Shown: positions 7,338-15,754 of the stretch, in pieces | Layout: each line of letters opens with the position of its first letter | How positions within the stretch are numbered: position 1 is the first letter of the stretch | DNA from: Anaerolineae bacterium | Lineage (GTDB): Bacteria; Chloroflexota; Anaerolineae; Aggregatilineales; Phototrophicaceae | Direction of reading: 5' to 3' | Assembly: GCA_026645945.1 (NCBI GenBank) | Contig: JAPKMO010000022.1 | Coordinates: forward strand, 1 to 48,889 | DNA length: 48,889 bases | Notes under the pieces: model-generated | Seen by the model: only the letters and a program-made list of their open reading frames with translations | Told to the model about the DNA's origin: nothing | The model's database searches: none | Program-made: the position numbers and the translations under genes

Positions 7338-8456
7338 GTGAATCTGCTGATGGTGAGCGGCGACTCGTCGGTGGCGCAGGGGCGCGACGGCGCATTTTAC
7401 CAGATGCTGCGCCGCTTCGCGCGGTACTGGTCGCGGATAGACATCCTCTGCCCGCACGCGCCGGGGGCGCAGCCATGCCAACCTTTCGACAACGTGTACG
7501 TGCATCCGTCGCCCTGGCATAAACTCTTGCAGCCCTGGTTCATTTACCGCCAGGGGCGCGCGCTGCTGGCGGAACGCGACTACGCGCTGGCGGTCAGCCA
7601 CGATTACGGCTTCTTCGTGCAAAGCCTGGGTGTGTGGGCACTGGGGCTGCCGGTCGTCAGCGAAATTTTCCACATCGAAGGTTATCCGCGCGCGGTCACC
7701 CGGCGCGAACGCTTCCAGCGGGCCGCCGCGTTCATGTACGTGCGCTGGGCCAAAAACCGCGCCGCCGCCTTCCGCGCCATGAACCGGGTCGAAATGCCGG
7801 AACTGTTGCGGAAATTGGGCGTGGCGGACGGTAAAATTCTGGTGCTGTCGGCGCTGTACCTGGATTACGCGCGTTTTCGTCCCCTGCCGGGCGAACCGCG
7901 CCGGTATGATGTATTGTTCGTTGGGCGGCTGGCGGCCAATAAGGGGCTGTTCATGCTGCTGGACGCGCTGGCGGGGGTGAAGACCGATCACCCGGCGGTG
8001 CGGCTGGGGATTCGCGGCGACGGCCCGCTGCGCCCGGCGCTGGAACGGCGCATCGCGGCGCTGAATCTGTCGTCCAACGTGGACTGGATTCCGCGCCTGG
8101 ACGGGCCGGATGACCTGGCGCGGCTGTACAACCAGGCCGGGATGTTGGTGTGCGCGTCCACCGCCGAGGGCGGCCCGCGCGTGACGGTCGAGGCGATGGC
8201 CTGCGGCGTGCCGGTCATTTCGACGCCGGTCGGCGTGATGCCGGAACTGGTGCGCGACGGCGAAAACGGGCTGCTGTTTAACTGGGAGGCCGGGGAACTG
8301 GCGGACAAAATCAAACAACTGCTGGACGATGAGGCCGGGCGGCAGCGTATGGGCGAGGCTGGTCGAGCCTCGGTGCAGGGCTTCGAGGCCGAAGTAGTCA
8401 TCGAGGCCTACGCGCGGGGCTATCACGCTCTCATCGAACGGCTGCGGGAGGCATAA
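7338..8456 (+). CDS. GT4-family glycosyltransferase, first gene of the polysaccharide locus
   Basis: 372 aa, GTG start with GGAG 7 nt upstream. It has two Rossmann halves of the GT-B fold. The C-terminal half carries VLFVGRLAANKGLFMLLDAL, then the E-x7-E signature EGGPRVTVEAMACGVPVIST that holds the donor sugar nucleotide. It should add a sugar to a growing lipid-linked glycan on the cytoplasmic face. The stop TAA shares one base with the next gene's ATG (TAATG), so the two are translationally coupled. Sugar specificity cannot be predicted. Confidence 0.9.
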   Translation: MNLLMVSGDSSVAQGRDGAFYQMLRRFARYWSRIDILCPHAPGAQPCQPFDNVYVHPSPWHKLLQPWFIYRQGRALLAERDYALAVSHDYGFFVQSLGVWALGLPVVSEIFHIEGYPRAVTRRERFQRAAAFMYVRWAKNRAAAFRAMNRVEMPELLRKLGVADGKILVLSALYLDYARFRPLPGEPRRYDVLFVGRLAANKGLFMLLDALAGVKTDHPAVRLGIRGDGPLRPALERRIAALNLSSNVDWIPRLDGPDDLARLYNQAGMLVCASTAEGGPRVTVEAMACGVPVISTPVGVMPELVRDGENGLLFNWEAGELADKIKQLLDDEAGRQRMGEAGRASVQGFEAEVVIEAYARGYHALIERLREA

Positions 8457-9499
8457 TGCGTGTGCTGATGATCGTGCAGCAGGTGGACGAAAGCCACTGG
8501 CTGCGCGGCTTTACGGTCGGCTGGATTCGCGCGCTGGCGGCGCAGGTGGCGGCGCTGGATGTGCTGGCGCTGGAAGCCGCGCCGACCGACCTGCCGGACA
8601 ACGTGACGGTTTTTTCGATGGGCAAAGAACGCGGCAAAAACCGCGCCCGCGAGCTGTGGAATTTTCAGCGCGGGATGCTGCGTTTCGCCCCGCGCGCTGA
8701 CGTGATCTTCAGCCACATGACGCCGCTGTACACCATCCTGGCCGCGCCTTATGCGGCGCTGTTCGGCAAAAAGCAGGTTTTGTGGTACACGCACCGGCAG
8801 GTGGACGCGGCGCTGCGGCTGGCCGACCGGCTGGTCTGGCGGGTTACGACCGCCGTGCCGGACAGCTACGGCATCCCTTCCGGCAAGGCGCGCGCCCTGG
8901 GACACGGCATTGATACGGACTTTTTTGCGCCGGGCGACTGTCCGCCGCCGGATGATCTGCCGGTGGTGGTGCAGGTGGCGCGGCTGATGCCGATCAAACG
9001 GCAGGAAACGCTGATTCGCGCGCTGGCGAAAGGTATTCCGGCGCGGGCGGTGTTCGTCGGCGCGGACGAACAGGGGACGGGTTATACCGACCGGCTGAAG
9101 GCGCTGGCGCACGAATTGAACGTGCCGGTCATGTTTACCGGCGGCCTGCCCGCCGGCGAGGTGCGCGACTGGTATCGCCGGGCGGCGGTGGCCGTCAACC
9201 TCAGCCCGGTGGGCCTGTTCGACAAAGCCGTGCTGGAAAGCCTGGCCTGCGGCACGCCAACCATCGTTAGCAACCCGGCTTTTGATCCGCTGCTGGGCAG
9301 CTACCGGCCCGCCCTGCGTATCAACGACCCGGACGACGTGGATGGGCTGGCGGCCAGGCTGGTGAACCTGCTGGCGCTGGCCGAGGGCGAAACCCGCGCG
9401 ATGGGCGAGGCGCTGCGAGAGCGCACCGTCGAGCAGCACAGCTTGGGGCAGCTTATGGCGCGGCTGGCGCGGGTGTTTGAGATGGGAGAGCCGGACTGA
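8456..9499 (+). CDS. GT4-family glycosyltransferase
   Basis: 347 aa, second of three tightly coupled transferase genes, joined to its neighbours by TAATG and TGATG. GT-B fold with VVVQVARLMPIKRQETLIRA in the C-terminal domain. The nucleotide-sugar motif reads SPVGLFDKAVLESLACGTPT, in which the second Glu of E-x7-E is present but the first is replaced by Gly. This variant is common in one branch of GT4 and does not imply loss of activity. GGGAGG of the preceding gene serves as ribosome site. Likely acts on the same glycan as its neighbours. Confidence 0.88.
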   Translation: MRVLMIVQQVDESHWLRGFTVGWIRALAAQVAALDVLALEAAPTDLPDNVTVFSMGKERGKNRARELWNFQRGMLRFAPRADVIFSHMTPLYTILAAPYAALFGKKQVLWYTHRQVDAALRLADRLVWRVTTAVPDSYGIPSGKARALGHGIDTDFFAPGDCPPPDDLPVVVQVARLMPIKRQETLIRALAKGIPARAVFVGADEQGTGYTDRLKALAHELNVPVMFTGGLPAGEVRDWYRRAAVAVNLSPVGLFDKAVLESLACGTPTIVSNPAFDPLLGSYRPALRINDPDDVDGLAARLVNLLALAEGETRAMGEALRERTVEQHSLGQLMARLARVFEMGEPD

Positions 9500-10692
9500 T
9501 GCGGCTGATTTACATCGCCAATATGCGTGTGCCGACCGAAAAAGCACATGGTCTACAGATCATGCAGAACTGCGAGGCGCTGGCCGACGCCGGCGCGGAG
9601 GTGCATCTGTGGACGCCGCGCCGCCGGAACACCCCCGCGCTGCGGGCGGTGAGTGACCCCTGGGCGTATTACGGCGTCAAACGCAACTTCACGCTGCGGC
9701 GCGTGCCGTGTGTGGATTTAACGCCGCTGGCGGCGGAGCAAACCGGCCTGCTGGCGCGGCTGGTTTTTTACCTTCAGGCGTTCACGTTCGCGCTGGCGGC
9801 GCTGGCGCTGGCGCTGTTCACCCGCGCCGACGTGTATTACAGCCGCGACCGGCTGGCGCTGCTGGCGCTCAGTCTGGTTAAACCCCGGCAGGCGCTGGCT
9901 TACGAAGCGCACCAGTTTTCGCCGTCACGGCGCGGTCGCCGACTGGAACGCCTGGCCGCCCGCCGTATGGGGACGGTGGTGGCCGTCACGCCGCCGCTGG
10001 CCGATGAACTGGTAAAGCTGGGCGTTGAGCCAGCGCGGGTGCTGGCGGCGCACGACGGCTTCCGGCGGGAGCGTTTCGCCGGTCTGCCGTCGCAGGCCGA
10101 GGCGCGGCAGCAAATCGGCTGGCCGGAGGGGCTGTTCATCGTCGGCTACGTGGGGCGGCTGCACACGCTGGCGATGGATAAAGGTGTGGGAACGCTGGTC
10201 GAGGCGCTGCGAGAAGTGGACGGCGCGGCGCTGGCGCTGGTGGGCGGCCCGGACGAGATGGCCGCTGCGCTGCGCGACCGCTGGCGGGCGCTGGGGCTGG
10301 ACGCGGCGCGTTTTCTGTATGCCGGGCAGGTCGAATCTGGGCGCGTGCCGCTGTACCTGAGCGCCTTCGATGTATGCGCCATGCCGTTTCCATTTACCAC
10401 ACATTTCGCGTTTTTCGCCTCGCCGCTCAAGCTGTTCGAGTACATGGCGGCGGGGCGCGCGGTTGTGGCGTCCGATCTGCCGGCCTGGGCGGACGTGGTG
10501 CAGGACGGCCAGACGGCGCTGTTAACGCCGCCGGGCGACGCCGGGGCGCTGGCGGCGGCCCTCAGGCGGCTGCGGGACGACCCCGCCCAACGCGACCATC
10601 TGGGGCAGCGGGCGCGGGCGCGCGCGCTGGAGATGTATACCTGGGATGCGCGGGCGCGGGCGATTTTGTGCAAATTGGCGGAGGCGACATGA
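9499..10692 (+). CDS. GT4-family glycosyltransferase
   Basis: 397 aa. The N-terminal half begins MRLIYIANMRVPTEKAHGLQ, with a hydrophobic stretch at about 90-112 that may sit on the membrane. The C-terminal half has IVGYVGRLHTLAMDKGVGTL and the donor motif SPLKLFEYMAAGRAVVASDL, the S-P-x-K-x-x-E-Y form of E-x7-E. Its TGA overlaps ATGA of a 14-codon ORF that leads on to the next transferase. Role as for its neighbours: assembly of a surface glycan in the cytoplasm. Confidence 0.9.
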   Translation: MRLIYIANMRVPTEKAHGLQIMQNCEALADAGAEVHLWTPRRRNTPALRAVSDPWAYYGVKRNFTLRRVPCVDLTPLAAEQTGLLARLVFYLQAFTFALAALALALFTRADVYYSRDRLALLALSLVKPRQALAYEAHQFSPSRRGRRLERLAARRMGTVVAVTPPLADELVKLGVEPARVLAAHDGFRRERFAGLPSQAEARQQIGWPEGLFIVGYVGRLHTLAMDKGVGTLVEALREVDGAALALVGGPDEMAAALRDRWRALGLDAARFLYAGQVESGRVPLYLSAFDVCAMPFPFTTHFAFFASPLKLFEYMAAGRAVVASDLPAWADVVQDGQTALLTPPGDAGALAAALRRLRDDPAQRDHLGQRARARALEMYTWDARARAILCKLAEAT

Positions 10693-10733
10693 GCGCAAAA
10701 AACCGGCCTGAACACCCTATGGCGGTGCAATAA
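10689..10733 (+). CDS. 14-codon ORF between two glycosyltransferase genes
   Basis: ATG at 10689 overlaps the stop of the preceding transferase as ATGA, and the ORF ends with TAA 4 bp before the ATG at 10738. It codes MSAKNRPEHPMAVQ. The downstream gene has no visible ribosome site of its own, so reading through this mini-ORF could hand ribosomes on to it. It may equally be chance. Confidence 0.25.
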   Translation: MSAKNRPEHPMAVQ

Positions 10734-10737
10734 AACG

Positions 10738-11862
10738 ATGCGCGTGGGTTTTCTGGCATCTGACCTGACCGACCGGCACGGCTGGGGCACCTACAGCCTG
10801 AACCTGATTCGCGCCCTGGCCGCGCGGGGTGTGGAACTGACTATCCTGGCCGCCCGGAACAGCCCGCCGGCGGACGATCTGGACATTCATCCCATCCTGC
10901 CCGCCGTCACGCCCATCGAACGATTTTTTCTACCCCGGTTGGCGGCGGTGCTGCCGCGCGCGCGGGCGCTGCTGCACGGCTGCGACGTGATTCACGCTGC
11001 CGTCGAACCCTACGCGCCGCTGGCGGCCTGGGCTGCCGGAGGGAGGCCGCTGGTGATTACCGGGCATGGCAGCTATGTGCGGCTGGCGGGCGCACCGCGC
11101 TGGCCGGCCAGCGCGGTTTACCGGCAGGCGTTCCGGCGTGGGATGCTGGTATGCGTCAGCCGCTATACGGCGTCGGTGGCCGGCGAGGTGCTGCCAGGCG
11201 TGCGGACGGCGGTCGTTAACAACGGCGTCGAAGCGGGGCGTTTTCTGACCCTGGAACGCCCACCGAAGGCCGAAAAAAGCGCGCCGCTGGTGCTGTCGGT
11301 CGGCGCGATTAAAGCGCGTAAAGGGACGCTGGAACTGGTGCAGGCGATGGCTGAAGTTCACCGGGAAATGCCATCGGCGCGCTGCGCCATCGTCGGCAGC
11401 CTGATGACAGAGCCGGGTTACGCCGCGCGGGTGCGGGCGGAAATCGCCCGCCTGGGGCTTGAAAGCTGCATTGACCTGCCGGGGCGCGTGCCGGAGGCCG
11501 ACCTGCTGGACTGGTACGCGCGGGCGGACGTGTTCGTCATGCCGTCCATCAATGACGGCTGGAAGTTCGAGGGTTACGGGCTGGTTTATCTGGAGGCCAG
11601 CGCCGCCGGGCTGCCGGTCATCGGCACAACCCAAAGCGGCGCGGAGGACGCCATCAGCGACGGCATAACCGGCCTGCTGGCGCGGCAGGAACATCTGGCG
11701 GCAGACCTGCCGGAGCTGATTCTGCGGATTTTGCGCGACCCGGCGCTGGCGGCGCGTCTGGGCGCGGCAGGGCGCGAGAAAGCGCAGGCGCAGACCTGGG
11801 CGCGCGTGGCGGAGCAGATGGCTGCCCTGTACGGCGCGGCGCTCCAGAAAAGCCCTGGCTAA
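10738..11862 (+). CDS. GT4-family glycosyltransferase
   Basis: 374 aa. The N-terminal half has DLTDRHGWGTYSLNLIRALA, which forms the glycine-rich acceptor loop. The C-terminal half has VLSVGAIKARKGTLELVQAM and a complete E-x7-E motif, EGYGLVYLEASAAGLPVIGT. All of these are typical of retaining GT-B enzymes. There is no clear Shine-Dalgarno sequence before the ATG, so translation probably depends on the upstream ORFs. It is followed after 30 bp by the flippase gene, so it belongs to the same unit. Confidence 0.9.
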   Translation: MRVGFLASDLTDRHGWGTYSLNLIRALAARGVELTILAARNSPPADDLDIHPILPAVTPIERFFLPRLAAVLPRARALLHGCDVIHAAVEPYAPLAAWAAGGRPLVITGHGSYVRLAGAPRWPASAVYRQAFRRGMLVCVSRYTASVAGEVLPGVRTAVVNNGVEAGRFLTLERPPKAEKSAPLVLSVGAIKARKGTLELVQAMAEVHREMPSARCAIVGSLMTEPGYAARVRAEIARLGLESCIDLPGRVPEADLLDWYARADVFVMPSINDGWKFEGYGLVYLEASAAGLPVIGTTQSGAEDAISDGITGLLARQEHLAADLPELILRILRDPALAARLGAAGREKAQAQTWARVAEQMAALYGAALQKSPG

Positions 11863-11892
11863 AGCCGGGGCGCGTGTGCCACAATAAAGCTT

Positions 11893-13248
11893 ATGAGACA
11901 ACGCCCCTTTGCCCAGGTGAAAAAAACAGCCGCCCGCGTGATGAGCAGCCGGGTGCTGCGGACGAGTTCGATTATGTTCGCCGGCAGCGGCCTGTCGCTG
12001 GCGGTCGCCATCGCCACCTCGGCGCTGCTGGCGCGGCTGCTGGGGCCGGCGCCGTTCGGCCTGGTCATCCTGGCGATGACCTCGGTTAACGTGATCGGCG
12101 AATTTCTGGACGTGCGTACCAGCGAGGCGCTCATCCGTTTTATGGGGCAGGCGTTGGCGCGCGGCGAGCGAGACGCGGCGCTGACGTATTTCGCGGTCGG
12201 CCTGGCGCTGGATGGCATCGTGGCGGCGCTGGCGGTGGTGCTGGTGCTGCTGGTCGTGCCGCCGGTCATCGGCACATACGAAAACGGCGCAACGCTGCAA
12301 ACGCTGGTGGGCATTTATATCATCAGCGTGCCGTTTAACCTGCTGCAAAACACCTTCGAGTCGGCCTTCCATACCTTCAAACGCTTTAAACTGCTGACGG
12401 CGCTCACCACCATTGTCCAGGTGTTTTCGCTGGTGCTGCTGGCGGCGCTGGCGACTCAGGGTTTGATCGCCGTAATATGGGGTTATGTGATCTGCGCGGT
12501 GGTATCGTTTGTGCTGGTGGGCGGCGCCGGCGCGGCCATCCTGTTCGGCGGGCTGCGCGGGGCGCGCGGGCGAGCTTACCGGGCGGCCTGGCGGCAGATT
12601 TTGCCGTTCACCTTCCATACCAGCCTGATGGGGTCGCTGAAGGCGCTGGCGGTCAACCTGGATATTCTGCTGCTGGGGGCCATGCGCCCAGCGGGCGAAG
12701 TGACGTTTTTTAAGCTGGCGCGCAGCACGGTGAACCTGATGACGCTGCCGGTCGCGCCGGTCAGCACTGTGATTTACCCTCTACTCAACGAGGCGCAGGC
12801 GCGCGGCGATGCGGCGCGGGTGCGCTACCTGATCGGCCAATTCATGCGTTACAGCGCGGCGCTGGCGGCGGCTATCTCGCTGGTGTTCCTGGTGGCGCTG
12901 GACGAGCTGGTAGCGCTGGTTTACGGCATCAACTACCTGCCGGTGGCGACGCTGGTTTACATCATGATGATCGGGACGGCGCTGGAAGTGGTGATGGGCT
13001 GGGTGCGTAAGGCGGCGCTGATCTACAACCGGCCTTCGCTGGTGACGTATTCTGGCTTTGCGTCCTTCATGCTGCGGTTTACGGCAGCCGTGCCGCTGAT
13101 TTACCTGCTGGGCGCGGTCGGTTCGGCCATCGGGTTCACGTTCGGCATCGTGGTATCGGTGCTGGTGAACGTGGTTTACGTGCTGCCCCGGCTGGGGCTG
13201 TCGCCGCTGGCAGCGCGCCGGCGCGACGAGGAAATTTTAAAAGCGTAA
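11893..13248 (+). CDS. Oligosaccharide flippase (Wzx/MATE-like polysaccharide exporter)
   Basis: 451 aa with about 12-14 hydrophobic helices. It opens with a positively charged N-terminus and SSIMFAGSGLSLAVAIATSA, then LLARLLGPAPFGLVILAMTS, the standard beginning of polysaccharide synthesis proteins of the Wzx/RfbX type (MVF superfamily). It should flip the lipid-linked repeat unit built by the adjoining glycosyltransferases to the outer face. With these enzymes it makes the locus look like a Wzy-type pathway, although no Wzy polymerase or initiating phosphoglycosyl transferase is present in the window. The following 348 bp are repeats, which may mark the end of this transcript. Confidence 0.88.
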   Translation: MRQRPFAQVKKTAARVMSSRVLRTSSIMFAGSGLSLAVAIATSALLARLLGPAPFGLVILAMTSVNVIGEFLDVRTSEALIRFMGQALARGERDAALTYFAVGLALDGIVAALAVVLVLLVVPPVIGTYENGATLQTLVGIYIISVPFNLLQNTFESAFHTFKRFKLLTALTTIVQVFSLVLLAALATQGLIAVIWGYVICAVVSFVLVGGAGAAILFGGLRGARGRAYRAAWRQILPFTFHTSLMGSLKALAVNLDILLLGAMRPAGEVTFFKLARSTVNLMTLPVAPVSTVIYPLLNEAQARGDAARVRYLIGQFMRYSAALAAAISLVFLVALDELVALVYGINYLPVATLVYIMMIGTALEVVMGWVRKAALIYNRPSLVTYSGFASFMLRFTAAVPLIYLLGAVGSAIGFTFGIVVSVLVNVVYVLPRLGLSPLAARRRDEEILKA

Positions 13249-13306
13249 CGCAAAGGCTTAAAGACGCAAGGGGTTTGTCCTCTGGGTCTTTGCATCTTTG
13301 CGTTAA
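13248..13306. repeat. Inverted repeat AACGCAAAG ... CTTTGCGTT
   Basis: AACGCAAAG at the left and CTTTGCGTT at the right are perfect arms, and inner AAAGAC/GTCTTT arms pair as well. A similar AACGCAAAG sequence is at 23315-23330. This kind of CGCAAAG repeat may serve as a weak terminator after the flippase gene. Confidence 0.5.
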
Positions 13307-13307
13307 G

Positions 13308-13390
13308 AACCTATCCATAAACCGATTGATCTGATAGCAGAACAGTGGGCTTAAGCCCACTGTCTGGCGGGTTTACGGATAAACTCTAAG
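13308..13390 (+). repeat. Palindromic repeat element A, copy 1
   Basis: About 83 bp with flanks CCATAAACCG and GGTTTACGGATAAACTC around a perfect 22-bp palindrome at 13342-13363 (core GTGGGCTTAAGCCCAC). Its reverse complement closely matches 27304-27394, flanks included, so the two are copies of one element in opposite orientation. Confidence 0.75.
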
Positions 13391-13441
13391 TCTTTTTACC
13401 TTGATTGCTCGTTCCGTTGTGAACCTTCCCCACCCCTATGT

Positions 13442-13514
13442 CCCCTCCCCATAAAATGGAGAGGAGACTCAGAAGCCTGTTATGACCCGTTTTAACCCAA
13501 GCCTTGGGGAGGGG
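13442..13514. repeat. Inverted repeat CCCCTCCCCA ... TGGGGAGGGG
   Basis: Perfect 10-bp arms (13442-13451 and 13505-13514) about 53 bp apart, within longer C-rich and G-rich tracts. It resembles the CCCCTCC-ended element at 2031-2139 in composition. It is non-coding. Confidence 0.5.
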
Positions 13515-13596
13515 AAGGGGGGAGGGGGCTAGCAATGACAGTGTCTTTTTGCATTTTTTACCGGAAACGGGTGTTGTGGGAGGCAAACCGCTGGCG

Positions 13597-14409
13597 ATGT
13601 TACGAAAATTCAAAGCCGCCTGGACGATGCTGCGGCGGCAGGGAATCGGCGCGGTGTGGGTGCGGGCCGGCTGGTATTACCGGCGCTGGCGCACCAGCGA
13701 TAACTGGTGGCTGGGACGGCTGGTGGAACTGCGCGGCAATATCGGTCGGCTGGACGGCTGCACCTTCGACCTGTCCCACCCGGCCATCGGCACGGCGCAG
13801 AAGGCCGGGTTCTTCTGGGGCAATTACGAGGACGGCGAGCGCCAGGCGCTCCGGCACATCCCGGCGGATGGTCTGCCGGTGATCGAACTGGGCGGCAGCA
13901 TCGGCGCGATGGCCTGCGTGAGCAGCCGGCATTTTGGCAACCCGGCGCAGCATGTGGTGGTGGAGGCCAACCCGAATCTGATGCCGGTTCTGAGGCGCAG
14001 CCGCGACCTGAACGGCTGCCGTTTTGAGATCGTTCATGCGGCGCTGGCTTACGGCGGCGACGAAGTGACCTTCCATGTGCATCCCAAGTTTGTCAAAAGC
14101 AGCCTGCTGGCGCTGGACGGCCAGGCGGCGGCAGTGCGCGTCCCGGCGGTCACGTTGGGCGGGCTGCTCGACCGCTTCGGTTTCAAGCGGCTGAACCTGT
14201 TTTGCGACATCGAAGGGGCGGAGGTGGCGCTGTTCGACCACGAATTTGACCTGGTGGCGGCGCGCGTCAAATATCTGTCGCTGGAAATTCACCCTTACCT
14301 GACCGGGGCGGAGGCAGTCGAAAGCCTGCTGGCGCGGCTGGCAGGCGCGGGCTTCCGGGAGCTTTACCGACACAAGTTCAATCTGCTGTTTGTTAACGAG
14401 CGCCTGTGA
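13597..14409 (+). CDS. FkbM-family methyltransferase
   Basis: 270 aa from the ATG at 13597; GGGAGG lies 13 nt upstream, slightly far, but the upstream frame has no coding character. The S-adenosylmethionine-binding core is VIELGGSIGAMACVSSRHFG followed by VVVEANPNLMPVL. The acidic DIEGAEVALFDH segment near residue 210 is the FkbM hallmark. Such enzymes O-methylate sugar hydroxyls, often in surface glycans, which fits its place between glycosyltransferase genes. Its TGA overlaps the next gene's ATG (TGATG). Confidence 0.85.
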   Translation: MLRKFKAAWTMLRRQGIGAVWVRAGWYYRRWRTSDNWWLGRLVELRGNIGRLDGCTFDLSHPAIGTAQKAGFFWGNYEDGERQALRHIPADGLPVIELGGSIGAMACVSSRHFGNPAQHVVVEANPNLMPVLRRSRDLNGCRFEIVHAALAYGGDEVTFHVHPKFVKSSLLALDGQAAAVRVPAVTLGGLLDRFGFKRLNLFCDIEGAEVALFDHEFDLVAARVKYLSLEIHPYLTGAEAVESLLARLAGAGFRELYRHKFNLLFVNERL

Positions 14410-15638
14410 TGCGCGTTCTGATTTTGAGCGACCGCATCCCGCCGGAACATGCCGGCGGGGCGGAAACCATCGCCTGGGGGCTGGCAGGCGGCCTGCGCGA
14501 TCTGGGCTTCGATATTCACGTGGCGGCGGCCACGCCGGGGCCGGCCTTTGAGGCCGTGCGCGACGGCATACCGACCTATCACCTGCACGTGCCGGCCTAC
14601 CGCCCGCGCTGGCGGGCGTACCTGTCGCTGTACCATCCGGCGGCGGCGCGGGGGCTGCGCGCTCTATACGAACGCCTGCGCCCGGATGTCGTCAACGCCC
14701 ATAATGTGCATTCGCACCTCACCTATTTCAGCCTGACGCTGGCGCGGCGTTTGGGCATCCCAACTGTTTTTTCCGCCCACGACGTAATGCCGTTCGCCTA
14801 CGCTAAACTGACGTTTTTTGTGGGGCCGGACGTGAACGCCGTCACGCCGGAGATGTACCGGCTGCCGCCGCTGCACAACCTGCGGGGGGCGCGGCTGCGT
14901 TACAACCCCTTGCGAAACCTGGTCATTCGGCGCATCCTGGGCGGCGCGAACGCCCGCACCTGCGTGAGCGAGGCGCTGCGGGCGGCGCTGGAAGCCAACG
15001 GCCTGCCGCCCTTCCGCGTGGTGCATAACGGCGTCGCGCCGGAGCGGTGGGCGGTTTCGCCGGAAGCGGTCGAACGGCTGCGGGCGCGCCTGGGGCTGGA
15101 AGGCCGCCGGGTGATTCTGTTCGCCGGGCGGCTGACGCGCGAAAAAGGCAGCGCCCAACTGCTGGCGGCGCTCGACCGGCTGGCAGCGCGCGTGCCGGAT
15201 GCGCTGCTGCTGGCGCTGGCGCGGGGCGAACTGGCGGGCGTGCCGCCCCACCTGCGCGAAAACCACGTGCGGGCCGGCGGCTGGCTGGAAGGGGAAGAAC
15301 TGGCGGCGGCTTACCAACTGGCGGATGTGTTCGCCGTGCCGTCGGTGTGTTTCGACAGCTTTCCGACCGTCATCCTGGAGGCGATGGCCGCCGGAAAGCC
15401 GGTGGTCGCCACCATTTACGGCGGCGCGCCGGAAGCGGTGGTGGACGGCCAAACCGGCTTTCTGGTCAACCCGTTCGATACGGCGGCGCTGGCCGACCGC
15501 CTGGAACGCCTGCTGCTGGATGCCGGCCTGCGCCGCCGGATGGGCGAGGCCGGGCAGTCGCGCCTGCTGGAACACTTCACGCTGCGGCATCAGGCGGCGG
15601 CAATGGCGGAAGTTTATGCAGCTGCCGCCGGCGTATAG
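14409..15638 (+). CDS. GT4-family glycosyltransferase
   Basis: 409 aa; ATG at 14409 in a TGATG overlap with the methyltransferase, preferred to the GTG three bases earlier. N-terminal MRVLILSDRIPPEHAGGAET carries the glycine-rich GGAE acceptor loop. The C-terminal half has VILFAGRLTREKGSAQLLAA and the donor site DSFPTVILEAMAAGKPVVAT, where Asp stands for the first Glu of E-x7-E as in many GT4 enzymes. It probably works with the adjoining FkbM methyltransferase on one sugar unit of the surface glycan. Confidence 0.9.
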   Translation: MRVLILSDRIPPEHAGGAETIAWGLAGGLRDLGFDIHVAAATPGPAFEAVRDGIPTYHLHVPAYRPRWRAYLSLYHPAAARGLRALYERLRPDVVNAHNVHSHLTYFSLTLARRLGIPTVFSAHDVMPFAYAKLTFFVGPDVNAVTPEMYRLPPLHNLRGARLRYNPLRNLVIRRILGGANARTCVSEALRAALEANGLPPFRVVHNGVAPERWAVSPEAVERLRARLGLEGRRVILFAGRLTREKGSAQLLAALDRLAARVPDALLLALARGELAGVPPHLRENHVRAGGWLEGEELAAAYQLADVFAVPSVCFDSFPTVILEAMAAGKPVVATIYGGAPEAVVDGQTGFLVNPFDTAALADRLERLLLDAGLRRRMGEAGQSRLLEHFTLRHQAAAMAEVYAAAAGV

Positions 15639-15754
15639 GGCAATGTGAAACGCCGGTTTCTTATGATTTATACAGCATATTTCGCGCTTCAGCCGGGGTA
15701 CAATGGAGACATAAACGGCTCGTTAAATGAGTTAAAGGATCGGTTTAAACCAGT

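Larger units (their letters stand above)
13249..13596. other. 348-bp repeat-filled gap inside the polysaccharide locus
   Basis: It contains three separate repeat structures: a hairpin at 13248-13306, an element with the GTGGGCTTAAGCCCAC core at 13308-13390 and long C-rich/G-rich arms at 13442-13514. No convincing gene is present. A TTG-started frame in phase with the methyltransferase begins at 13504, but its first 31 residues look non-coding. Confidence 0.6.

Noticed and set aside
10930..12618. 562-codon open frame on the minus strand
   Set aside because: It lies wholly opposite a GT4 gene and the flippase gene, both with clear motifs. Its translation is a His/Arg/Gln-rich mix typical of an antisense frame in GC-rich DNA.
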